Below are positions 1 to 5,811 of a stretch of DNA of 9,384 nucleotides, one piece after another (position 1 is the stretch's first letter; each line of letters begins with the position of its first letter). The stretch lies in contig CAYMST010000191.1 in NCBI GenBank assembly GCA_964393115.1, positions 1 to 9,384 on the forward strand. The letters are read 5' to 3'. Origin of the DNA: CAYMST01 sp964393115 (GTDB lineage: Bacteria > Bacteroidota > Bacteroidia > Cytophagales > Cyclobacteriaceae). Position numbers and translations under genes: made by a program. Below the pieces are notes generated by a model that had not been told where the DNA came from, did not search any database, and saw only the letters and a list, made by a program, of their open reading frames with translations.

Positions 1-1093
1 CTGAATCGTCTCCTGGATTGTCTCCTGCATCATCTCCAGGGTTGTCACTTGTATCGTCTCCTGGGTTGTCACCTGCATCGTCTCCCGGGTTATCGCTTGA
101 ATCATCTCCTGGATTGTCTCCTGCATCATCTCCTGGATTGTCTCCTGCATCATCTCCTGGGTTGTCACCAGTGTCATCTCCTGGATTGTCACCTGCATCG
201 TCTCCCGGATTATCACCAGTGTCATCTCCTGGATTGTCGCCTGTGTCATCTCCCGGGTTATCGCTTGAATCATCTCCCGGATTATTTCCTGCATCGTCTC
301 CCGGGTTGTCACCTGGATTATCCCCCGAATTGTCGTCTGCATCGTCTCCCGGGTTATCTCCCGCATCATCTCCCGGGTTATCGCCTGCATCGTCTCCCGG
401 ATTGTCTCCTGCATCGTCACCCGGATTATCTCCTGCATCATCTCCCGGATTGTCTCCTGCATCGTCACCCGGATTATCTCCTGCATCATCTCCTGGATTG
501 TCACCTACATCGTCTCCCGGGTTGTCACCAGTGTCATCTCCCGGATTGTCGTCTGCATCGTCTCCCGGGTTGTCACCTGGATTATCCCCCGAATTGTCGC
601 CTGTATCATCTCCTGGGTTGTCATCTGCATCATCTCCTGGATTGTCGCCTGTGTCATCTCCTGGGTTATCGCCTGCATCTTCTCCAGGGTTGTCACCTGT
701 ATCATCTCCCGGATTGTCTCCCGAATCATCTCCCGGGTTATCTCCCGAATCGTCTCCAGGGTTGTCTCCCGAATCGTCTCCTGGGTTGTCGCCTGCATCA
801 TCTCCAGGGTCGTCACCTGTATCATCTCCAGGGTCGTCACCTGCATCATCTCCTGGGTTGTCACCTGTATCATCTCCCGGATTGTCGCCTGCATCATCTC
901 CAGGGTTGTCTCCCGAATCATCTCCAGGGTTGTCTCCTGAATCATCTCCAGGGTTGTCGCCTGCATCATCTCCAGGGTTGTCGCCTGCATCATCTCCAGG
1001 GTTGTCACCTGTATCATCTCCAGGGTCGTCACCTGTATCATCTCCAGGGTTGTCTCCTGTATCATCTCCTGCATCATCTCCCGGGTTATCTCC
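1..1093 (-). repeat. 24-bp coding tandem repeat, about 45 units
   Basis: The unit is 24 bp, encoding eight residues (GDNPGDDX), and is built from two related 12-bp half-units (GDNP and GDDX). Phase is kept throughout, so no unit shifts the frame. Most variation is at the wobble base of the minus-strand codons, plus Ala/Thr/Ser choice at X. Two atypical double units (around 311-335 and 575-599) read GDNSGDNP. Longer exact copies exist: 289-335 equals 553-599 (47 bp, 264 bp apart, 11 units), and 393-445 equals 441-493 (53 bp, 48 bp apart, two units). The Pro codon CCT dominates between about 680 and 1075, while CCG and CCA dominate elsewhere, so separate parts of the array expanded separately. 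Wobble positions of the minus frame coincide with those of one forward frame, so conservation alone does not prove the strand; the signal peptide and the paralogue do. Confidence 0.93.
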
Positions 1094-1222
1094 TGGATCA
1101 GGATCTTCAATCACTACTGAACAGTCATCAAGAAGTAGGACTGACACATCATGGGTCATTTGACTAAATCCAGAGTGAAATATCAAAAGCAAGATTGCTG
1201 GTAATATTATTTTCTGCTTCAT
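1..1222 (-). CDS. Partial secreted acidic octapeptide-repeat protein (gene E), C-terminus beyond the window
   Basis: On the minus strand an ATG at 1222 opens a frame that stays open for 407 codons and leaves the window at position 2 without a stop. Residues 1-20 are a signal peptide beginning MKQKIILPAILLL, with predicted cleavage after GFS and Gln21 as the mature N-terminus. Residues 21-43 form a short unique segment with a single Cys34, followed by DPDP. From residue 44 onward there are about 45 copies of GDNPGDDX, where X is Ala, Thr, Ser or rarely Val. The first 35 residues align without a gap to the neighbouring minimal T9SS protein D (21 of 35 identical, Cys34 included), which settles strand, frame and start. 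An in-frame TAA lies upstream and no other ATG intervenes. There is no Shine-Dalgarno sequence. With about three Asp per unit the visible part carries well over 100 negative charges. It is probably an extended, perhaps calcium-binding, surface stalk. A T9SS sorting domain beyond the left edge is inferred from D, not seen. Confidence 0.88.
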   Translation of the reverse strand, partial: MKQKIILPAILLLIFHSGFSQMTHDVSVLLLDDCSVVIEDPDPGDNPGDDAGDDTGDNPGDDTGDDPGDDTGDNPGDDAGDNPGDDAGDNPGDDSGDNPGDDSGDNPGDDAGDNPGDDTGDNPGDDAGDDPGDDTGDDPGDDAGDNPGDDSGDNPGDDSGDNPGDDSGDNPGDDTGDNPGEDAGDNPGDDTGDNPGDDADDNPGDDTGDNSGDNPGDNPGDDADDNPGDDTGDNPGDDVGDNPGDDAGDNPGDDAGDNPGDDAGDNPGDDAGDNPGDDAGDNPGDDAGDNPGDDADDNSGDNPGDNPGDDAGNNPGDDSSDNPGDDTGDNPGDDTGDNPGDDAGDNPGDDTGDNPGDDAGDNPGDDAGDNPGDDSSDNPGDDAGDNPGDDTSDNPGDDAGDNPGDDS

Positions 1223-2180
1223 AAATATTAGTTGTTGTAAATAAATAATTTTATGAAAACGCCGTTATGAATGAGCTTATTTCTGTGTATCACATGCGTT
1301 TTCACCACTTTCTCGAAGATTAAGTTAGATGATCAGCACTGAATTCGATGGGGCGATAAATCGAATTTTAACAACCTTGTGGTGTTTCTTTATAATTAAA
1401 TGGTTTTTATTGATAGCTGACACGTTGCTTCCGACCAAGCACGAGTGTTTAAATCAATCTCTTGGATCAAATCCAACATAAACTACGTTAGAGGACAAAT
1501 TTCTTCATGTTATCTATTTTGAATTTTTATTATTCTTGACCGAAATAATCAGTTATGTAAGCTCCTTAGGTCTGCTACTGTGAAATAATTTGGTGTCTGC
1601 TATGGAATTCGCAGGATCTTAACACAAAAGGATTGGTCTAAACGGCGTATTGCTAGATTTTCTGTCAGCTCTTAAACAGACTTTATATCGGTATCTAGCT
1701 AAAGTCGGGGTTTTTGAATGCTAAAAGATTTTTTTAGGACACTAACCTACCAATTCATATGCCGTGTACTAAATCATAGATGTTTTAGTTGAATGCAGAA
1801 CTAAAATTTCAAACTCATTAGTACTTTGAAATGCTGCTATCCTACGAGCTTACCTCCAATGCGAAGTCCACTTTATGAGCAATACTACTCCCGCTGGATA
1901 GATGAAATTACTTCTTTAAATCCTTTTTGTTGACCTTAATTTCTGGATTTGATCAAGAGTAATTTCATAGTTAAATATTGGATTCCATATTTGGTGGATG
2001 ATTGGGCGAACCCTTGGGTAATTGCTATGGTCTATAAACTGACTCAATTGATATGCAACTTATTTGGTTGACACCGTATTACTGACTTTCTTGATCAACT
2101 CTTTTGTTTACGAAAAGGTTTAGCTGAATTCATTTCTCGTAATCTTGCCCGAAGAGATATTGGATATGAGTGAATTTGTA
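1223..2180. other. Long intergenic region upstream of gene E
   Basis: About 950 AT-rich bases with no open frame of useful length on either strand and no RNA gene that I recognise. The right-hand neighbour D ends at 2341 and points the same way, so this stretch holds the promoter region of E and the tail of D's transcript. The part nearest E (roughly 1250-1420) contains short blocks also found upstream of D at matching distances. I found no match to the Bacteroidota -7 consensus TAnnTTTG on the minus strand within 200 bases of the E start. Confidence 0.6.
1363..1378 (-). promoter_or_regulatory. Upstream block shared by genes E and D (copy 1)
   Basis: On the minus strand this reads AAGGTTGTTAAAATTC. 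It lies 141 bases before the ATG of E. The copy before D (2847-2862) differs at 2 of 16 bases and lies 138 bases before its ATG. A second shared octamer, ATAGCTGA on the plus strand, is at 1413-1420 here and 2897-2904 there, again at matching distances (191 and 188). This may be a conserved regulatory site or simply residue of a duplication that included the 5' region; sequence alone cannot separate the two. Confidence 0.4.
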
Positions 2181-2222
2181 CCACAAATGGTGTTTAAGGG
2201 GTGTAAACACTGCTTTTTGTGG
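2181..2222. other. Nested stem-loop downstream of gene D
   Basis: An outer 7-bp stem (CCACAAA at 2181-2187 with TTTGTGG at 2216-2222) encloses an inner 7-bp stem (GTGTTTA at 2190-2196 with TAAACAC at 2204-2210) around a 7-base loop. Read on the plus strand, the inner stem is followed by TGCTTTTTG, which resembles a factor-independent terminator, but no plus-strand gene precedes it. On the minus strand it would fold in the 3' trailer of D, after the stronger hairpin at 2231-2267. Confidence 0.5.
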
Positions 2223-2230
2223 AAGCATGA

Positions 2231-2267
2231 AACAAGTGTTGGGGTACTAAATTATCCAACACTTGTT
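2231..2267 (-). terminator. Strong 12-bp hairpin, probable terminator of gene D
   Basis: The arms AACAAGTGTTGG (2231-2242) and CCAACACTTGTT (2256-2267) are perfectly complementary over 12 bp around a 13-base loop. It begins 73 bases past the stop codon of D in the direction of transcription. No clean U-tract follows on the minus strand, so it could also be an mRNA 3'-end stabiliser or a dyad with another role. Confidence 0.55.
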
Positions 2268-2340
2268 ATATTAAAATGAGTTTTCTAGAGCCCAATCCCT
2301 AAAAGTCCTCAGTCAAAGATTGAACTTGAAAGAACTTTGC

Positions 2341-2709
2341 TTATTGGACGATTAGTTTAGATACTCTAACTGTTTCATTCAGGCGGATGCGTATAAAGTA
2401 AGTTCCTTTCTCCAGTTTAGATAAGGTAATCTCATTGATACCGACATCTAGTTGTCGTTTCAATACTGTTTTTCCGTTAAGATCTATCATGTTCAGGTCA
2501 GCTCCATCCTCGAAGACATCAATTTGTAGTTCTCCCTTGCTTGGGTTTGGGTAAACCTTGACTTTGTTAGGGAAGTCATTAACGGAAAGCGGTGTAGTTG
2601 GATCTGAGCAGTTGCTCATTAGTTTAACTTTTATCTCATGCGTTTTTTGACTGATCCCAGACTGCGATAGCAAAAGCATAATTGCTGGTAAAATCACTTT
2701 TTGCTTCAT
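2341..2709 (-). CDS. Minimal T9SS cargo: signal peptide plus type A sorting domain (gene D)
   Basis: This is a 122-residue protein of unknown function. Residues 1-20 are a signal peptide (MKQKVILPAIMLLL onward) with Gln21 as the likely mature N-terminus. Residues 21-48 are a short spacer with a single Cys34 in SNCSDP. Residues about 50-122 are a T9SS type A C-terminal sorting domain: it opens with VYPNP, has the central MIDLNGK turn, and ends GTYFIRI followed by KLIVQ. Such domains direct export across the outer membrane and are normally cleaved on secretion. Only about 28 residues would remain, so there is almost no passenger. The frame extends upstream to an ATG at 2739, but I prefer 2709 because it starts the signal peptide and aligns exactly with the start of gene E. 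There is no Shine-Dalgarno sequence. D looks like a sister of E lacking the acidic repeats; it could be a deletion product or a real short surface peptide. Confidence 0.85.
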   Translation of the reverse strand: MKQKVILPAIMLLLSQSGISQKTHEIKVKLMSNCSDPTTPLSVNDFPNKVKVYPNPSKGELQIDVFEDGADLNMIDLNGKTVLKRQLDVGINEITLSKLEKGTYFIRIRLNETVRVSKLIVQ

Positions 2710-2739
2710 AAATTTTTCTGTTTTTGTAAAGTAATTCAA

Positions 2740-3486
2740 TGAGCAGTAAGTTATTAAAACGCTTATTTGAGATCGTTAAACACTGCTTTCATTGATATGT
2801 AATATTAAGTTATCAGAATGATTTTAAAAGAACTAGTTGATATACTGAGTTTTAATAACCTTAACATTATTCTTAATACTGGTGTACTTTTCCTTAATAG
2901 CTGAGTCGTCATTTTTATCCATTTCGGAGTTTGAATGTTGGTATTCCAATCTAAATCGGAATAAATGAATATCACAAAATGTTATTCATATGTTATGATT
3001 GGGGAATTTCTGTGACGAATTGAGATTGTCCAGTGTTGTTTCCTAAACGCTTTGTCGCCGCTTTTTGGAACTTTCGTGAAGTAAATATAACGTTTAGGCT
3101 TTATATGATGCGGAGAAGACATAAACCAACAGATCTTCGTATATGGATATGCTACTAATGGGTAACGCGCTGTGTATACCTTAATGTGCTTAGATGAATT
3201 GAATTGTCGTACATGGTGCTGATCCAGTGGTAGCAAAACCGTTACTTTTACGCCAAGTAGAATAGGGGATAAAAGTTATTGGCAGAGTCATCATATGATT
3301 AAATGTTGATTGAGTACTTATTTTAGAGCCTAAAGATTCTATCAAGAGACCAAGAACCCAAAAACGGTTATGTATTAGGCATAGTGATCGAAAATCTGAG
3401 TCATTAAACGAGTAACCGCAGAGTGCAGAATTATTTGTGGTTAAAAGTTACTGACGAATTACGGATCGCTTAAAGGTCTTTTAACA
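2740..3486. other. Intergenic region between genes C and D
   Basis: About 750 bases without a gene I can support. The part nearest D contains the upstream block shared with E (2847-2862 and 2897-2904). A minus-strand open frame at 2982-3236 starts with TTG, has no signal peptide or recognisable domain and no paralogue in the window, so I do not call it. No tRNA, mobile element or consensus Bacteroidota promoter was recognised. Confidence 0.5.
2847..2862 (-). promoter_or_regulatory. Upstream block shared by genes D and E (copy 2)
   Basis: On the minus strand this reads AAGGTTATTAAAACTC, 138 bases before the ATG of D. It matches the copy before E (1363-1378) at 14 of 16 bases and at nearly the same distance from the start. 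Whether it is a functional site or duplication residue is open. Confidence 0.4.
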
Positions 3487-3518
3487 GCAGCTAGTCCAGC
3501 AATAGCGGAACTAGCTGC
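3487..3518 (-). terminator. Probable terminator hairpin of gene C
   Basis: The arms GCAGCTAGT (3487-3495) and ACTAGCTGC (3510-3518) pair over 9 bp around a 14-base loop that can pair a little further. It starts 24 bases past the TAA of C. On the minus strand the stem is followed by TGTTAAAAG, only weakly U-rich. The same CAGCTAGT arm occurs in the hairpin at the same place after gene A (7580-7610), although the loops differ, which supports a conserved 3'-end function. Confidence 0.6.
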
Positions 3519-3531
3519 ATCATCAATAAAC

Positions 3532-3722
3532 GGTTATGTCATTATTTGATCACCACTCGTTTTATATTTTCTTCTCCATTTTCTTTGTAGATTTTTAGAT
3601 AGTAGATACTAGGTTCCAACCGGAGTTCTTGGATATCTACGGATATATCATGTTGCCCTCTTTTTACTACCGTTTGATATAATTTGTTACCCTGCTCATC
3701 CAGCAGTATGATCTGGTCACCT
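3532..3722 (-). repeat. 3'-end homology block of gene C (matches 7625-7815 in gene A)
   Basis: This block covers the last 59 or so codons of C, its stop and a few trailing bases. It aligns without gaps over 191 bp to the 3' end of gene A with about 17 mismatches counted by eye (about 91% identity). Similarity falls sharply upstream of 3722, where the sorting-domain entry and hinge differ. Gene B does not share this block, although its propeller is closer to A's. This fits a gene conversion or domain swap between C and A. Confidence 0.8.
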
Positions 3723-5098
3723 TCATGTAATTGTAGGATATTTAATTCATCATATGCAGGATTAGGAAAAATAGAACTTTCCAATGCGGAAGTAGGTGCC
3801 GCAATAAATGGTGATGTTTCCCGAAGAATACGAACATATCTTGTATTAGGATCAGGTAAACCACCAGGAGCACCTCCAGCAATGAAAAGGTCACCTGTTG
3901 CATTTCTATTACTTATAGAGACTGATTTACCAAAACCTTCATCAGGTCCATTAGAAAGCGCATTTAATGTACCAGAATTGACCCAACTGTCATTTTGTTT
4001 TTCAAACCAATTTACTCTACCAAGTCCTTCGAAAGGTATGGCGGTAGTAGGACGGTCGCCTATGACAACTGTCCCTTCTGAATTAATATCTACGTCAGTT
4101 ACATAATAAGGTGTTCCAAATTCCACGTCAAATGGGTCCAACAAAGTCCAGAGGGGTTGAGAAACATTATAGATCTGTGCACGCTGAAGACTATAATTAC
4201 CACTTATCATAAATACGTCGTCACCATCAACTTTTTCCAGTGCTATGTTTGTTCCGATGCTCAGCTGATTGCTGCTGCCTGTTTTTGCTCCGTAAACCAC
4301 ATAACTATCTGATTCTTTACGGTATACGGAAATACTACCACGAGAAATGTTTGAGCTTTTATAACCTGGTGCTCCCACTGCAATCATGCTGCCATCACCA
4401 GTAATATCTACGTCGAAACCAAAATTTTGCCCTTCTTGAGTCCAAACAGGGTAAAGGGTTTGCGTGTAGACATAAGCAAACAGGCTATCATTATAAACCA
4501 AAATGTCGACTGCTCCATTGGCCAATATTCCTGTTGGTGAGTTACTCTTTGATGCTCCGATTACGATCGTATTTCCGTCGTCAGATATTGCTACCGCACC
4601 TCCAATGCGTTCTCTGTGTGTACCTGGTAAAATAGTATTTAACAGCTGACTCCAAGAGTTTGCTATAGAGTTATATTCATGTACTTGGAAATACCCAATT
4701 CCTAACCCTTCTTTCTGAGGAATACCAATTACTATCCGGTTTCCGTCTCCGCTTATATCCAAAGATACGCCGAACAAGGCATTCTCGTCATTGTTAAGAA
4801 AAGTTCCTATTTCCTCCCAATGGTCCGGGTCGTTTTCGAGGTTTCTTCTAAAGACGGTCACCATTCCTGAAAATGTTTGAATATTAGCAGAATCCCCTTC
4901 GACTGAAACATTTTGAAGTGGTGATGATACGACTAAAGTTGACCCGTCGGGACTTAATTTTACCTTTTGACCAAAATGGTTCGCCGGTTGAGAAGGATCA
5001 GGGTTTGTAATTGTCGTGACTGATGTTTGTGCAGATACGACTTTCGCACTTAGAAATAAATTGCTTACTAGCAGGACTTTAAAAAATAATTTTGTCAT
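3542..5098 (-). CDS. Secreted seven-bladed FG-GAP-type beta-propeller with T9SS sorting domain (gene C)
   Basis: A 518-residue protein. Residues 1-23 are a signal peptide ending VSA, giving Gln24 as the mature N-terminus. Seven repeats of 40-60 residues follow (about 42-100, 109-152, 165-216, 226-273, 281-322, 333-378, 389-426). Most carry an [ST]xDG[NS]xIvVGxP core and then a strand such as VxVFRR or VHEYN, as in FG-GAP/integrin-alpha propellers. Blade 5 (LEKVDGDDVFMISGN) lacks the usual DG[NS] core. Residues about 443-518 are a T9SS type A sorting domain opening with IFPNP and ending KRVVIK. Compared with A and B it has about 10 extra residues in blade 1 (around 64-77). Its propeller is the most diverged of the three, yet its last 60 residues are nearly those of A. 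It is probably exported to the cell surface or medium for binding; no catalytic motif is visible and the ligand is unknown. There is no Shine-Dalgarno sequence, and its own hairpin suggests single-gene transcription. Confidence 0.92.
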   Translation of the reverse strand: MTKLFFKVLLVSNLFLSAKVVSAQTSVTTITNPDPSQPANHFGQKVKLSPDGSTLVVSSPLQNVSVEGDSANIQTFSGMVTVFRRNLENDPDHWEEIGTFLNNDENALFGVSLDISGDGNRIVIGIPQKEGLGIGYFQVHEYNSIANSWSQLLNTILPGTHRERIGGAVAISDDGNTIVIGASKSNSPTGILANGAVDILVYNDSLFAYVYTQTLYPVWTQEGQNFGFDVDITGDGSMIAVGAPGYKSSNISRGSISVYRKESDSYVVYGAKTGSSNQLSIGTNIALEKVDGDDVFMISGNYSLQRAQIYNVSQPLWTLLDPFDVEFGTPYYVTDVDINSEGTVVIGDRPTTAIPFEGLGRVNWFEKQNDSWVNSGTLNALSNGPDEGFGKSVSISNRNATGDLFIAGGAPGGLPDPNTRYVRILRETSPFIAAPTSALESSIFPNPAYDELNILQLHEGDQIILLDEQGNKLYQTVVKRGQHDISVDIQELRLEPSIYYLKIYKENGEENIKRVVIK

Positions 5099-5759
5099 GT
5101 TAATTATATTTGATTGACTGTATTCGATAATTTTTTCTGTGTCTGATTATCGTAGCATACTATAGGTATGGTCAATCTAGAGTAGGAAGCGTTTAGGAGA
5201 GTTTAACTTTTAGCCAAATTCTCCCATAGCTTATCCTCTAATGTATTTTATATAGTGTTCACAGGGTTCGTTTTCTATATTCTTGATTTGATTGTTTAGA
5301 TCCTTTTTAGAGCATTTGACCTATGTATTAAATAAGAACAAAACGTGTATTGATAAGATAAAAAGTGTCCAACGAAAAATTTAATCCGGTTACCAAAATC
5401 ATTTTTATTCTCTGATGCAAGCAAATTGAAGTTTGCTACAGTCATGAGAAATAATATTCTTATGCAAAAGTAGTCGTTGTGTTTTTATGAACATTTGAAC
5501 TAATTCAAGAAATTGATATTGCTTGTTTGCTGCAATTTTTGGTGCTGCTGATATGCTATATATGACTCATAATAGTTATAAATCATGGGAAAGTGGTTGG
5601 TACCTTAAACACTACGAACTTTCGACTGCGTATTATATTTCGACTGCTACATACAGCTCTACCAAACCAGTATTGGACTTAGCATTAACAAAATAGTTCA
5701 TTTTCTCGGCCCACGGATCTTATTTATTTGCTCCAAGACATTCTTCTATGGATAACATT
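5099..5759. other. Intergenic region between genes B and C
   Basis: About 660 AT-rich bases with no supported gene. On the minus strand, 71 to 42 bases before C, there is TTGACC and then, 18 bases on, GATAAT, which resembles a sigma70-like pair but not the Bacteroidota TTG/TAnnTTTG promoter, so I do not call it. A 6-bp hairpin (AGCAAA at 5420-5425 with TTTGCT at 5432-5437) and a 10-bp direct repeat TTTCGACTGC (5620-5629 and 5638-5647, period 18) are present but of unclear meaning. Confidence 0.5.
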
Positions 5760-5782
5760 AGTACAGTGCATTTGTCTGTACT
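5760..5782 (-). terminator. Weak hairpin downstream of gene B
   Basis: AGTACAG (5760-5766) pairs with CTGTACT (5776-5782) around a 9-base loop, 29 bases past the stop of B. The stem is only 7 bp, no U-tract follows, and the sequence is unlike the CAGCTAGT hairpins after A and C. It is reported because it occupies the equivalent position; chance is possible. Confidence 0.3.
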
Positions 5783-5811
5783 GTCTGTATTTTCGAATAA
5801 ATGGCATTATT

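Noticed and set aside
1..1093. CRISPR array as an explanation for the regular repeats
   Set aside because: The 24-bp units are contiguous with no variable spacers, and they translate to a conserved octapeptide in an open frame.
505..1110. Minus-strand frame with Met/Thr/Glu-rich repeats, 201 residues
   Set aside because: It is another frame of the same 24-bp array. It stops inside the array, whereas the correct minus frame is open from 1222 to the window edge.
18..1167. Two long plus-strand open frames (Ser/Pro/Gly-rich and His/Leu/Cys-rich) over the tandem repeat
   Set aside because: They are shadows of the minus-strand acidic repeat protein. Neither has a signal peptide or paralogue; the minus frame has both, including 35 aligned residues with gene D.
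2204..2789. 13-bp match TAAACACTGCTTT at 2204-2216 and 2777-2789
   Set aside because: About one match of this length is expected by chance in a window of this size, and the flanks do not align.
2982..3236. Minus-strand 84-residue open frame
   Set aside because: It starts at TTG, has no signal peptide, recognised domain, ribosome site or paralogue, and its composition is unlike the neighbouring genes. It may be a chance frame.
3684..4106. Plus-strand open frame antisense to gene C, and similar ones over B and A (6732-6982, 8683-9122)
   Set aside because: They lie wholly inside well supported minus-strand propeller genes and show no independent features.
5140..5169. Sigma70-like TTGACC / GATAAT pair upstream of gene C
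   Set aside because: Bacteroidota use a different consensus (TTG and TAnnTTTG), which I could not find here; the match is within chance in AT-rich DNA.
5620..5647. Direct repeat TTTCGACTGC with 18-bp period in the B-C intergenic region
   Set aside because: Only two copies, remote from the start of C and downstream of B; could be an operator but nothing else supports it.
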